Part shown: positions 16,693 to 26,021 of the stretch, in pieces
How positions within the stretch are numbered: the stretch's first letter is position 1
Layout: the number at the start of each line of letters is the position of its first letter
Assembly: GCA_937891825.1 (NCBI GenBank)
Contig: CALAHN010000032.1
Location: forward strand, 1 to 60,017
Source: an uncultured Alphaproteobacteria bacterium
GTDB lineage: Bacteria > Pseudomonadota > Alphaproteobacteria > Bin95
Direction: 5' to 3'
DNA: 60,017 nt
Notes under the pieces: model-generated
Databases searched by the model: none
What the model saw: only the letters and a program-made list of their open reading frames with translations
Told to the model about the DNA's origin: nothing
Translations under genes and position numbers: made by a program

Positions 16693-18660
16693 TCAGGCGA
16701 CGTTGCGGCGGCGCTCGGCCTCCTCGGCCATCGCCGCGATTTCCTTCAGGATATCGGCGATCGCATAGTCTTTGGGCGTGTAGATCGCGGCTATCCCCGC
16801 CTCCTTCAGGCGCACGGCGTCCGGTCCCGGGATCACGCCGCCGACGATGACCGGGATATGCCCAAGCTCCCGCGCCCTGAGCGCCGCCAGCGTCTCCGCC
16901 GCCAGTTCCATATGCGACCCGGACAGGATCGACAGGCCGATCACATCGGGCTGAAAGTCGGCCGCCTGCTCGGCGATGGCGTCGGGGGTCTGGCGGATGC
17001 CGTCGTAGCGGGTGGCGAACCCGGCGGCGCGGGCGCGGAGCGCGATCTGCTCCGCCCCGTTGGAATGCCCGTCGAGACCGGGCTTGGCGACCAGCAGCCG
17101 CGGCGCGCGGCCCAGGCCCGGCGCGGGCGTCGGGGCCGCGACGAGCGCCTCGCCCGTCGCGACGCCTGTCGGCGCCCGATACTCGCCGTAGACCGCCCGC
17201 AGCGCCCCCGCCCACTCGCCGGTCGTGACGCCGGCGCGCGCGGCCTCGATTGAGGCTGGCATGATGTTGGCGCCGCTCGCGACCGTATCCGCCAGGCCTT
17301 TGAGCGCCGCCCGGACCGCCGCCGGGTCCCGCCGCCGCCGCCAGGCCTCGAGGCTGGCGCGGGCGCTCCGCTCCGCCTCCGCGTCCGCCGCCTGGATGGG
17401 CGCGGCGCCGCCCGCCTCCAGCGGCGAGGCCGCCGTGTCCCGGTAGCTGTTCAGCCCGACGACGACGGCTGCGCCCGTTTCCATGTCCTGGCGCCGCGCG
17501 TCGAGGGAGGCCGCGAGCGCCCGCTTCATGTAGCCCTGCTCAATTGCGGCGACGGCGCCGCCCATAGCCTCAATGGCCTGCAGTTCCGCTTCGACAGCGG
17601 CGCGGATCGCCGAAGCCTTCGCTTCGATCGCCGGCGCTCCGTCGAAGATGTCGCCGAATTCCAGAAGATCGGTTTCGTGCGCCAGGATTTGCTGCGCCCG
17701 CAAGCTCAGCTGCTGGTCCCAGGGGCGCGGCAGGCCCATCGCCTCGTTCCAGGCCGGCAATTGCACGGCCCGCGCGCGGGCGCGCTTCGAGAGCGTGACG
17801 CCCAGCATCTCGATCAGGATGCGGTGAATGTTGTTCTCGGGCTGCGCTTCCGTCAGCCCGAGGGAATTGACCTGGACGCCATAGCGAAAGCGCCGCAATT
17901 TCGGGTCCTCGACGCCGTAGCGCGTCGCTGCGATGTCGTCCCAGAGGCCGGCGAAAGCCCGGAGTTTGCAGATATCCGTCAGGAACCGCATGCCGGCGTT
18001 CACAAAAAAGCTGATGCGGCCGACGATGCGCGGCAGTTCCGACGCCGCAATCTCGCCCGAGGCGCGCAGCGCGTCGAGGACTGCGATCGCGTTGGCGAGC
18101 GCGAAGGCGACTTCCTGCACCGGGTCCGCGCCCGCTTCCTGGAGATGGTAGGAGGAAATATTGATCGGGTTCCAGCGCGGGACCTCGCGCGCCGTCCAGG
18201 CGATCAGATCGCCGGTCAGCTTCAAGCTCGGCGCCGGCGGAAAGATATAGGTTCCGCGCGCCAGATATTCTTTCAGAACATCGTTCTGGGTCGTGCCCGA
18301 AAGCGCCTTCCGGTCCGCGCCCTGGGCTTCCGCCGCCGCCACGTATAACGCCAACAGCCAGGGCGCCGTCGCGTTGATCGTCATCGACGTATTCATCTCG
18401 GCGAGCGGAATATCCCGGAACAGCGCCTGCATGTCGCCCAGATGCGCGACCGGCACGCCAACCTTGCCGACCTCGCCTTTCGCCAGCACGTGATCGGGAT
18501 CGAATCCGGTTTGCGTCGGCAGGTCGAACGCGACCGAAAGACCGGTCTGCCCGCGCGCCAGGTTCTTGCGAAACAACAGGTTGCTCGCCGTCGCGGACGA
18601 ATGCCCGGCATAGGTTCGGAACAGCCAGGGCTGGTCCTTGCTCGTTGCTGACATCGTCAT
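16693..18660 (-). CDS. ecm: Ethylmalonyl-CoA mutase
   Basis: A 655-residue coenzyme B12-dependent mutase that converts (2R)-ethylmalonyl-CoA to (2S)-methylsuccinyl-CoA. Sequence features typical of Ecm rather than methylmalonyl-CoA mutase are PWLFRTYAGHSSA at the N-terminus, FDLPTQTGFDPDH, and fusion of the B12 domain with GLDGHSNG (the His ligand, about residue 535) and VGGVIPGPD. The start at 18660 has GGAGG nine bases upstream; a longer start at 18687 lacks this. It is divergent from ccr, the preceding step of acetyl-CoA assimilation by the ethylmalonyl-CoA pathway, which strongly supports the assignment. Confidence 0.93.
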   Translation of the reverse strand: MTMSATSKDQPWLFRTYAGHSSATASNLLFRKNLARGQTGLSVAFDLPTQTGFDPDHVLAKGEVGKVGVPVAHLGDMQALFRDIPLAEMNTSMTINATAPWLLALYVAAAEAQGADRKALSGTTQNDVLKEYLARGTYIFPPAPSLKLTGDLIAWTAREVPRWNPINISSYHLQEAGADPVQEVAFALANAIAVLDALRASGEIAASELPRIVGRISFFVNAGMRFLTDICKLRAFAGLWDDIAATRYGVEDPKLRRFRYGVQVNSLGLTEAQPENNIHRILIEMLGVTLSKRARARAVQLPAWNEAMGLPRPWDQQLSLRAQQILAHETDLLEFGDIFDGAPAIEAKASAIRAAVEAELQAIEAMGGAVAAIEQGYMKRALAASLDARRQDMETGAAVVVGLNSYRDTAASPLEAGGAAPIQAADAEAERSARASLEAWRRRRDPAAVRAALKGLADTVASGANIMPASIEAARAGVTTGEWAGALRAVYGEYRAPTGVATGEALVAAPTPAPGLGRAPRLLVAKPGLDGHSNGAEQIALRARAAGFATRYDGIRQTPDAIAEQAADFQPDVIGLSILSGSHMELAAETLAALRARELGHIPVIVGGVIPGPDAVRLKEAGIAAIYTPKDYAIADILKEIAAMAEEAERRRNVA

Positions 18661-18796
18661 GGCGATCGACCTCCGAATGCTGCGCATGCGCTCTGGCCGC
18701 GGCGAACGCCACGTCCCGAAGCTTATGTCGCAGGGATATAGGAGATTTTAAATATGCACAACCGTATTAAACTTGAAAAGAAATTTCACAAATGTC

Positions 18797-18825
18797 TTGA
18801 TTGCAGCAATTTCAATCCGTATACA
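18797..18825 (+). promoter_or_regulatory. Sigma70-type promoter for ccr
   Basis: TTGATT (18797-18802) and TATACA (18820-18825) are separated by exactly 17 bases, within an AT-rich island between the divergent ecm and ccr genes. This would give a leader of about 120 bases before the ccr ATG. The 292-base intergenic region holds no other convincing gene; I could not define the ecm promoter. Confidence 0.45.
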
Positions 18826-18952
18826 TCTCTGGCCGACGCAGAATCGACCCGTTGCCGATCTGCGCTGCGGCGCAATATGCAGCCGACGATGCCGTTGGGC
18901 CGGCGACGACCGCCTTGCCCGGCGCGACCGAAACGAGACTTGGAGACGACAA

Positions 18953-20254
18953 ATGCGCGATACGCCGATCAACCAATTGCCGACGACCCAGACCCCGGAT
19001 CGCGCCGCCGCCCATGGCCTCCGCGATCTCTATGAAATGGGCGAAATGCCGCCGCTCGGTTATGTCCCGGCCCGGATGTACGCCTGGGCGATCCGCCGCG
19101 AGCGCCATGGCGAACCGGAGCAGGCGATGCAGCTTGAAGTGCTGCCGACGCCGGCCATCGGCGAGGACGAGGTGCTGGTTCACGTCATGGCCGCCGGCGT
19201 CAACTACAACGGCGTCTGGGCCGCCAGGGGCGAGCCGGTTTCCCCCTTCGACATTCACGGCGCCGACGCCCATGTCGCGGGCTCCGATGCGTCGGGCATC
19301 GTCTGGGCGGTCGGCAAGCGGGTGAAGCGCTGGTCGGTCGGCGACGAAGTCATCGTCCATTGCAATCAGGACGACGGCGACGACGAAGCCTGCAATGGCG
19401 GCGACCCGATGCTGAGCCCAAGCCAGCGCATCTGGGGCTATGAGACGCCCGACGGCGCGTTCTCCCAGTTCTGCCGGGTGCAGTCGCGCCAGTTGCTGCC
19501 GCGTCCGCGCCACCTGACCTGGGAAGAAAGCGCCTGCTACACCCTGACCCTCGCGACGGCGTACCGGATGCTGTTCGGCCATGCGCCCCATGCCCTCGGC
19601 CCCGGCCAGACCGTGCTGGTCTGGGGCGCGGCCGGCGGCTTGGGCTCCATGGCGGTGCAACTGGCGCACACGGTCGGCGCCAAGGCGATCGGCGTCGTCT
19701 CCGGCGACGACAAGATCGACTATGTCAAAAGCCTCGGCGCGTCAGGCGTCATCGACCGGCGCAACTACAATTGCTGGGGCGCATTGCCGGATATGAACGA
19801 CGCCGAAGGCTTCAAGGCTTATATGGGCCGGGCGCGCGAATTCGGGAAAGCCATCTGGGCGCACACCGGCAAGGGCAACGATGTCGACATGGTGTTCGAG
19901 CATCCGGGCGAAGCGACGTTCCCGGTCTCCTGCATGGTGACGAAGCGCGGCGGCATGGTGGTCTTCTGCGCGGGCACGACCGGCTATAATCTGACATTCG
20001 ACGCGCGCTATGTCTGGATGCGCCAGAAGCGCATTCAAGGCAGCCACTTCGCGACCCTGAAGCAGGCCGCAGCGGCCAACCAGTTGATGATCGAAGGCAA
20101 GCTCGATCCCTGCCTGTCCGAATGCTTCGCCTGGAACGACCTGCCGGCCGCCCATACGCGCATGGCGAACAATCAGCACAAGCCCGGCAACATGGCGGTG
20201 CTGGTGCAGGCTCCAGACTTCGGCCAGGGCGCGACCGCCCGCGGCACGGCCTGA
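18953..20254 (+). CDS. ccr: Crotonyl-CoA carboxylase/reductase
   Basis: A 433-residue medium-chain dehydrogenase that reductively carboxylates crotonyl-CoA to ethylmalonyl-CoA with NADPH and CO2. Ccr hallmarks are present: LYEMGEMPPLGYVPARMYAWAI at the N-terminus, VMAAGVNYNGVWA, HVAGSDASGIVW, the cofactor motif VWGAAGGLGSMAVQLA, and a C-terminus with RMANNQHKPGNMAVLV. The start at 18953 has GGAGAC upstream; the frame is open further 5' but the extension is not Ccr-like. It stands head to head with ecm, so the window encodes two successive steps of the ethylmalonyl-CoA pathway. Confidence 0.97.
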   Translation: MRDTPINQLPTTQTPDRAAAHGLRDLYEMGEMPPLGYVPARMYAWAIRRERHGEPEQAMQLEVLPTPAIGEDEVLVHVMAAGVNYNGVWAARGEPVSPFDIHGADAHVAGSDASGIVWAVGKRVKRWSVGDEVIVHCNQDDGDDEACNGGDPMLSPSQRIWGYETPDGAFSQFCRVQSRQLLPRPRHLTWEESACYTLTLATAYRMLFGHAPHALGPGQTVLVWGAAGGLGSMAVQLAHTVGAKAIGVVSGDDKIDYVKSLGASGVIDRRNYNCWGALPDMNDAEGFKAYMGRAREFGKAIWAHTGKGNDVDMVFEHPGEATFPVSCMVTKRGGMVVFCAGTTGYNLTFDARYVWMRQKRIQGSHFATLKQAAAANQLMIEGKLDPCLSECFAWNDLPAAHTRMANNQHKPGNMAVLVQAPDFGQGATARGTA

Positions 20255-20261
20255 TTGCCGA

Positions 20262-20324
20262 CTGGCCGGGACTTCCGACGGCAGCTCTTGCGAAGTCCCG
20301 GCCAGAGCATGGCCGGGACTTCCG
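20262..20324. terminator. Three-armed alternative hairpin between convergent genes
   Basis: Arm A, CTGGCCGGGACTTC (20262-20275), is an exact reverse complement of arm B (20292-20305). Arm B also pairs over 12 bp with arm C (20311-20322), with the 7-base loop AGAGCAT. A and C are direct repeats, so two mutually exclusive stems can form. It lies exactly between the ccr stop and the stop of the leftward ABC-F gene and probably ends transcription from both sides. No long T-tract is present. Confidence 0.6.
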
Positions 20325-20325
20325 C

Positions 20326-22203
20326 TCAAGCGGCTTCCTGTTCCAGCACTTCGAGGGCGGCGAGCCATCGGGCTTCAGCGCGCTCCAGGGCGACTTCGAT
20401 GTCCGCGTACTTGCGCTGATAGTCTTCAACCTCGGCGCCGGTATGGTTGGCGTAGAGCGCGGGATCGGCGAGGCGCTTCGACAGCTTTTCGCGCATCGTC
20501 GTCAGCTTCTCGACGCGCTCCTCGCACTTCCGCGCCTGGGCGCGAAGCGCCAGCACTTCGTCGCGGCTGCGTCGCTTTGCGGGCTGAGGCTTCGGCCGCT
20601 CGCTGAGCTTCGCCGGCGCCGAAGTCTCGGCCCGGCCGCCGCGGGCGCCTTGCAGCAATTCCGCCCGATAAGCTTCAAGATCGTCTTCATAGGGCCGGAC
20701 CTGGCCGCCCTTCACCAGCCATAGCCGGTCCGCCGCCATCGACAGCAGATGCATGTCATGGCTGACCAGAATGACCGCGCCCGAATAGGTCGTCAGCGCT
20801 TCGACGAGCGCTTCCCGGCTTTCGATGTCGAGATGGTTCGTCGGCTCGTCGAGGATGAGGAGATGCGGCGCCGGCAATGTGGCGAGCAGCAACGACAGCC
20901 GGGCTTTCTGGCCGCCCGAGAGCCGCCCGACCTGGGTTTCGGCCTGATCGGCGCCCAACCCGAACCCCGCCAACCGCGCCCGCAAACGCGACTGGCCTTC
21001 GTCCGGCCGCTCCCGCATCAGATGCTGCAACGGGGTTTCGTCGACGAACAGCTCATCGACCTGATGCTGGGCGAAATATCCGACCCGCAGCTTCCGGGCG
21101 GACGTCATCTGGCCCTGCATCGGCGCCAGGCGGTTCGACAGCAATTTCGCCAGGGTCGACTTGCCCTCGCCGTTCTGGCCGAGCAGCGCAATCCGGTCAT
21201 CCTGATCGATCCGCAGGTTGAGGCCGCGCAGCACGGCACGGCCGCCATAGCCGACCGAGACATTTTCCGTCGTCAGGATCGGCGGCGACAGCTCCTCCGG
21301 CTCCGGGAAGGTCAGCACCGTGCGGGCCGCGTCTTCCGGCGCGCGGATGATCTCCATCTTCTCGAGCATCTTGACGCGGGACTGGGCTTGCTTGGCCTTG
21401 CTCGCTTTCGCCTTGAAGCGATCGACGAAACTTTGCAGGTGCGCGCGCCGGAGGTCCTGCTTCTTCGCCTGGGCTGCCAGAACGGCCCGCTGCTCCGCCC
21501 GCTGCCGGGCGAACTGGTCATAGGGGCCGGTGTAATAGGTCAGGGTCTTGTTTTCGAGATGCAGGATCGCGCCGACCGCCCGGTTCAGGAGCCCGCGATC
21601 GTGACTGATAATCAGGACCGTGTGCGGGTATTTCGCCAGATAATTCTCCAGCCAGACCGATCCTTCGAGGTCGAGATAGTTGGTCGGCTCATCCAGCAGC
21701 AGGTAATCGGGCTCGGAAAACAGCACGGCCGCAAGCGCGACGCGCATGCGCCAGCCGCCGGAGAAGGCGGAGCATGGCATCAATTGCTGCTCGTGGTTGA
21801 AGCCCATGCCGCTCAGGATGGTCGCGGCGCGCGCTTCGGCCGACCAGGCGTCGATATCGACGAGGCGGGTCTGGATGTCGGCGATCCGGCCGGGATCGCT
21901 CGCGGTCTCGGACTCGGCCAGCAGCGCCGCCCGCTCCTCGTCCGCCGCCAGGACCGTATCCAGCAGCGACGTTTCGTTGCCGGGCACTTCCTGGGCGACG
22001 CCGCCGATGCGGGCTTTCGCCGGAATCGAGATTTCGCCGCCATCCAGTTGCAGCTCGCCCCGGATCAGTTTGAACAGCGTCGTCTTGCCAGTGCCGTTCC
22101 GCCCGATCAGGCCGACTTTATGGCCTTTCGGGATGAACGCGGAGGCGCCCTCGAACAAGGGACGGCCTTCGATGGCGAAGTTAATTTCTGAAATTTTCAG
22201 CAT
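20326..22203 (-). CDS. ABC-F family ATPase (ribosome-associated type)
   Basis: A 625-residue protein with two ABC ATPase domains in tandem and no membrane domain. The first Walker A is GRNGTGKT with LLLDEPTNYLD; the second is GQNGEGKS with LSGGQKARL and LILDEPTNHLD. The linker between the domains is rich in charged residues (AKKQDLRRAHLQSFVDRFKAKASKAKQAQSR). The C-terminal 80 residues form a charged coiled coil, as in Uup and YheS. ABC-F proteins act on the translating ribosome. The start at 22203 (MLKISEINF) is chosen by homology; a longer frame exists. It is not next to a transporter, consistent with a non-transport role. Confidence 0.93.
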   Translation of the reverse strand: MLKISEINFAIEGRPLFEGASAFIPKGHKVGLIGRNGTGKTTLFKLIRGELQLDGGEISIPAKARIGGVAQEVPGNETSLLDTVLAADEERAALLAESETASDPGRIADIQTRLVDIDAWSAEARAATILSGMGFNHEQQLMPCSAFSGGWRMRVALAAVLFSEPDYLLLDEPTNYLDLEGSVWLENYLAKYPHTVLIISHDRGLLNRAVGAILHLENKTLTYYTGPYDQFARQRAEQRAVLAAQAKKQDLRRAHLQSFVDRFKAKASKAKQAQSRVKMLEKMEIIRAPEDAARTVLTFPEPEELSPPILTTENVSVGYGGRAVLRGLNLRIDQDDRIALLGQNGEGKSTLAKLLSNRLAPMQGQMTSARKLRVGYFAQHQVDELFVDETPLQHLMRERPDEGQSRLRARLAGFGLGADQAETQVGRLSGGQKARLSLLLATLPAPHLLILDEPTNHLDIESREALVEALTTYSGAVILVSHDMHLLSMAADRLWLVKGGQVRPYEDDLEAYRAELLQGARGGRAETSAPAKLSERPKPQPAKRRSRDEVLALRAQARKCEERVEKLTTMREKLSKRLADPALYANHTGAEVEDYQRKYADIEVALERAEARWLAALEVLEQEAA

Positions 22204-22342
22204 ACTGCGGGATGTGGCCCAAGCGCCGCCCGCCGTCAATCGTCAAGATCGCCGCGGCTGCGGCATACAATCCGCTATTGGCGAAGCCCGACGGATACTT
22301 CTAGGTTGGAGCGCCAGTAAATCCAATCCAAGCAGGCCCCTT

Positions 22343-23698
22343 ATGACAAACGAAGCGCCCGGCGCCATCGAACGCCAATTGGCCGGATTCGCCGCAACGC
22401 TCGATTGGCAGGCGATTCCGCCGGCCGTCCGCCATGAAGCGAAACGCTCGATCCTCAACATCGTCGGCACGGCGTTCTCCGGCTGTCAGGAAGCAGCCGT
22501 CACAAAGGCGCTGCATGCCCATCTGCCCTATTCCGGCAAGCCGGCCGCCAGCTTGATCGGCCGCCAGGAACGCGCCGATCCGCCGCTTGCCGCATTCCTG
22601 AACGCCATGGCGGCGAACATCTTCGATTATGACGACAATCATGCCGCCACAATCATCCATCCAAGCGCGCCCCTGGCGCCGGCCTTGCTGGCCTGGGCCG
22701 AAGCTGCGCCGACGCAGGGCGCCGACCTGTTGCGCGCCTTCGTCATCGGCGGCGAGATCGAATGCCGGATCGGCAACGCCCTCTCGCCCTACCATTACGC
22801 CCATGGCTGGCACATCACGTCGACCGCCGGGATTTTCGGCGCGGGCTTCGGGGTCGGCGCCCTGCTCCGCCTGCCGGAAGCCGGATTTGTCGCGACGCTC
22901 GGCAACGCGGCGGTGCAGTCGGCGGGACTGGTCGAAGCGCTTGGCACGATGTCGAAGAGCATTAGCGTCGGCAACGCGGCCCGGCAGGGCATGATGTCGG
23001 CCCTCCTGGCGCGGGACGGCTTCACCGGCCCGCCTGCGCCCCTGACGGGCGCCCGCGGCTTCCTCCGCGTCTATGGCGATGCGCCCAAGCTGGCGGCCCT
23101 GACCGACGGCCTCGGCGCGGATTGGGAGATCGGCCGGAACACCTACAAGCCCTATCCGGCGGGCGTCGTGCTGAACCCCGTGATCGACGCGGCGCTGGAG
23201 CTGGCGGCGCGTCCCGGCTTCAAGCCCGACCGCGTGCAAGGCATCGCGCTCCGCGGGCATCCATTGCTCCGCGAACGCACGGACCGGCCCGACGTCATGA
23301 CCGGCCGCGAAGCTCAGGTCAGCGCCCAGCACGCCATCGCGGTCGCCCTGGCGGACGGCGCGGCCGGCCTCGACGCCTTCAGCGACGCCGCCGTCGCCCG
23401 GACAGCGGCGGCGGGGCGCCCGACGCTCACTTTCATCGATGACCCAAGCTACCCGATCGCCGCCGTCGATATGACCGTCACGTTGACGGATGGCGAGACA
23501 ATCGAGGCCGCCGTCAGAGCGGCGCGCGGCTCCGCCGAAAACCCGATGACCGATAGCGACCTGGAAGCGAAGCTCAAGGCCCTGGCTCAGCGCGCCGCGT
23601 TTACCGGCGACGTGAACCGCCTGATCGACGCGGTCTGGACCCTGGACACGGCCGAAGACGCCGGCGCCATCATGCGCCTCGCGGCGGCGCGGCCATGA
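22343..23698 (+). CDS. MmgE/PrpD family protein
   Basis: A 451-residue member of the MmgE/PrpD family (2-methylcitrate dehydratase and cis-aconitate decarboxylase-like). Typical segments are SILNIVGTAFSGC, NAMAANIFDYDDNHAATIIHPSAPLAPALLA, YHYAHGWHITSTAGIFGAG, and ARQGMMSALLARDGF followed by YKPYPAGVVLNPVIDA. The family includes several dehydratases, decarboxylases and isomerases, so the reaction is open. It overlaps the following SDR gene by ATGA, indicating an operon. No prpB or prpC is nearby, which argues against the classical methylcitrate cycle. Confidence 0.9.
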   Translation: MTNEAPGAIERQLAGFAATLDWQAIPPAVRHEAKRSILNIVGTAFSGCQEAAVTKALHAHLPYSGKPAASLIGRQERADPPLAAFLNAMAANIFDYDDNHAATIIHPSAPLAPALLAWAEAAPTQGADLLRAFVIGGEIECRIGNALSPYHYAHGWHITSTAGIFGAGFGVGALLRLPEAGFVATLGNAAVQSAGLVEALGTMSKSISVGNAARQGMMSALLARDGFTGPPAPLTGARGFLRVYGDAPKLAALTDGLGADWEIGRNTYKPYPAGVVLNPVIDAALELAARPGFKPDRVQGIALRGHPLLRERTDRPDVMTGREAQVSAQHAIAVALADGAAGLDAFSDAAVARTAAAGRPTLTFIDDPSYPIAAVDMTVTLTDGETIEAAVRAARGSAENPMTDSDLEAKLKALAQRAAFTGDVNRLIDAVWTLDTAEDAGAIMRLAAARP

Positions 23699-24504
23699 GC
23701 GGGGCAGGCGCCGGTCACGCCATGCTGGCCGGGAAATGCGCGCTCGTCACCGGCTCGATCGGCGGTCTCGGCTTCGCGATCGCCGACCGGCTGGCGGCGG
23801 CAGGGGCGAACGTCATCCTGAACGGCCTTTGCGCCCCCGGCGAGGGCGAAGCGGCCGCGGCGCAGATCGCCGAGGCTCACGGCGTCCGGACCGGCTTCGA
23901 TCCGGCGGACCTGACCGATCTCGCCGCCATCGAAGCGATGGTTCAGGGCGCCAACGACCGATTCGGCGGCGTCGATATCCTGGTCAACAACGCCGTCGTC
24001 CGGCATTTCGGGCCGCTGGAAGACCTCGCGCCCGAGAACTGGGACCGCTCGATCGCCGTCAACCTGACCGCCCCCTTTCATCTGGTCCGCCTGACGCTCG
24101 GCGGCATGAAGGCGAAAGGCTGGGGCCGGATCATCAACATGACCTCGGCCTTCAGCCAGCGCGGCTCGGTCGGGCGCATCGACTATGTGACGACCAAGAC
24201 CGCCTTGCTCGGCCTGACCCGCAATGTGGCGCTTGAGGCCGCCGGCGCCGGGGTGACGTGCAACGGCCTCAGCCCCGGCTCCGTGCCGACGCCCGCGATC
24301 CTCGGCAAGCTGGAAGGCATGGCGGCCGCCGAGAACCGGACGCTCGACGATATTGCGGCAGAGTATCTGGCCGAGCGCCATCCGACCGGCCGCTTCGTCG
24401 CCATGAACAGCGTCGCGGCGGCGGCGGTATTTCTGTGCAGCCCCGCCGGCGACGACATCACCGGCGCTGTCCTGCCCATCGACGGCGGCTGGACCGCGCG
24501 CTGA
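23695..24504 (+). CDS. Short-chain dehydrogenase/reductase
   Basis: A 269-residue classical SDR. The cofactor motif is TGSIGGLG, followed by the NNAV motif, catalytic Ser in NMTSAFS and the YVTTK pair (YxxxK). C-terminal SNPG-type sequence is replaced by LSPGSVPTP. It resembles 3-hydroxybutyrate or 3-oxoacyl reductase types but the substrate is not certain. It begins within the MmgE/PrpD stop (ATGA) and is therefore likely translated in concert with it. The GNAT gene follows after 47 bases. Confidence 0.93.
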   Translation: MSGAGAGHAMLAGKCALVTGSIGGLGFAIADRLAAAGANVILNGLCAPGEGEAAAAQIAEAHGVRTGFDPADLTDLAAIEAMVQGANDRFGGVDILVNNAVVRHFGPLEDLAPENWDRSIAVNLTAPFHLVRLTLGGMKAKGWGRIINMTSAFSQRGSVGRIDYVTTKTALLGLTRNVALEAAGAGVTCNGLSPGSVPTPAILGKLEGMAAAENRTLDDIAAEYLAERHPTGRFVAMNSVAAAAVFLCSPAGDDITGAVLPIDGGWTAR

Positions 24505-24551
24505 CGGCTGCGCCGCCGCCACTGGATCGCTAGCGAAACTGGAGGACCCCG

Positions 24552-25415
24552 ATGCCCGACTACGTCATTCGGCCCGCGACCCTGGCCGAGTTTGAAATCG
24601 CCGTCGACTGGGCGGCGGGCGAAGGCTGGAACCCCGGCCTCGACGACGCGCCCGCTTTTTATGGCGCCGACCCGGGAGGGGTCTTGATGGGCTTCCTCGA
24701 CGGCAGGCCGGTCGCCTCGCTGACCGTCGTGCGCTATGACGCGAACTATGGCTTTCTGGGCTTCTACATCGTTCGTCCCGAACTTCGCGGCACGGGGCTC
24801 GGCCTGAAAATCTGGGACGCGGGCATACGCCATCTGGGCGGCCGCATCATCGGCCTCGACGGGGTGATCGAGCAGCAGGACAATTACCGGAAAAGCGGCT
24901 TCGTCCTGAGCGAGCGCAATATCCGCTATCTCGGCCGCCCCCGCCCGACGGCGGACGCCGTCGCCGGCCTGACAGTCCGGCCGTTCGCCCCCGATGACTG
25001 GAGCGCGCTCGCCGCCCTCGACCGCCGCCATGTGCCGGCGCCGCGCCCGGCGTTTCTGGAAGCATGGATCAAGCCCGAAGCGCCCGAGACGCGGCGGACA
25101 TGCCTCGTGGCCGAGCAGGACGGCGATCTCACAGGCTACGGCGTCATCCGCCCCTGCAACAGCGGCTACAAGATCGGTCCCTTGTTCGCGCCGAACCCCG
25201 GCATTGCCGCCAGCATGTTCAGCCAACTCACGGACCTGACGCCCGCCGGATCGGAAATCGCGCTAGACACGCCCGAGGTCAACACCGCCGCCGTCGCCAT
25301 GGCCGAAGCCGCCGGCATGGAGCCAGCCTTCGAGACGGCGCGCATGTACAAAGGCGCCATGCCGAAGCTGCCGATGGGGCAGATCTTCGGCGTGACGACC
25401 TTCGAGCTCGGTTAG
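24552..25415 (+). CDS. GNAT-family N-acetyltransferase with C-terminal second domain
   Basis: A 287-residue protein. The N-terminal half is a GNAT fold with the acetyl-CoA-binding motif RPELRGTGLGLKIW. The C-terminal half (TVRPFAPDDWSALAALDRR to GMEPAFETARMYKG) looks like a second, degenerate acetyltransferase domain, as in YitH-like proteins. GGAGG precedes the ATG. Its TAG stop shares bases with the TAA stop of the opposing GST gene. The acceptor substrate is unknown. Confidence 0.87.
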   Translation: MPDYVIRPATLAEFEIAVDWAAGEGWNPGLDDAPAFYGADPGGVLMGFLDGRPVASLTVVRYDANYGFLGFYIVRPELRGTGLGLKIWDAGIRHLGGRIIGLDGVIEQQDNYRKSGFVLSERNIRYLGRPRPTADAVAGLTVRPFAPDDWSALAALDRRHVPAPRPAFLEAWIKPEAPETRRTCLVAEQDGDLTGYGVIRPCNSGYKIGPLFAPNPGIAASMFSQLTDLTPAGSEIALDTPEVNTAAVAMAEAAGMEPAFETARMYKGAMPKLPMGQIFGVTTFELG

Positions 25416-26008
25416 AAAACCGGCTTGGTTTCGGCGACCGCCGGCAGCGTGTGCATGGCGTCGAACCAGGCGGCGAGGCCGTCGCGGCCGCCGCGCCAGT
25501 TATCCTCGGCCATGCGCCAGTCGGCATAGCCGAGCGCCGTGACGGCGGCGATCGTGCCGACGTTCAGGGCAGGCTTCTGGCCGGCGAGCATGCCGTTCAG
25601 CGCGTCGTAGCACCGACCGGCGCGACCGGCTTCTTTTGCAATAAACGCCGGCGAGGGATCGCCCTCTTCACGGCGCTTTTCGTGCGAGCGGCCGAACAGG
25701 CTGTCGAGCAGCAAGGACGCGACGCTCTCCAGCGCCAGGACGGATTCCTGGGCGGCCGCGTCGCCGGGCAGCAGGGCGCCGCCGGATTTCTGGTTGATGT
25801 AGTTGGTGATCACCAGGGTCTCGCAGAGGTAGACGCCGCTGTCGGTCTCCAGGCCCGGCACCTTGCCGCCGGGGCCTTTCTGCAATAGCGGCTGGTCCGG
25901 CCGCACGAGCGGCGCGACATCGACTTCCTCGATCTTCAGTCCGCTCGCCCGCGCCGCGAGGCGCGCCCGGCGGGCATAGGGGGAATTGCCGGTGAAGAAT
26001 ACTTTCAT
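25412..26008 (-). CDS. Glutathione S-transferase
   Basis: A 198-residue GST-family protein. The N-terminal thioredoxin-like domain begins MKVFFTGNSPYARRARLAA, with Ser9 or Tyr11 as the candidate catalytic residue. GGKVPGLETDSGVYLCETLVI includes the cis-Pro and the glutamate-site ET motif. The C-terminal helical domain is complete. The start at 26008 is set by homology; the frame extends upstream over the flavin monooxygenase gene. It lies 13 bases after that gene, so the two are probably co-transcribed. Confidence 0.9.
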   Translation of the reverse strand: MKVFFTGNSPYARRARLAARASGLKIEEVDVAPLVRPDQPLLQKGPGGKVPGLETDSGVYLCETLVITNYINQKSGGALLPGDAAAQESVLALESVASLLLDSLFGRSHEKRREEGDPSPAFIAKEAGRAGRCYDALNGMLAGQKPALNVGTIAAVTALGYADWRMAEDNWRGGRDGLAAWFDAMHTLPAVAETKPVF

Positions 26009-26021
26009 GAAATCCCGATCC

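Noticed and set aside
18754-19035. Short open frames in the ecm-ccr intergenic region
   Set aside because: They have atypical composition, overlap the ccr start in another frame, and resemble no known peptide.
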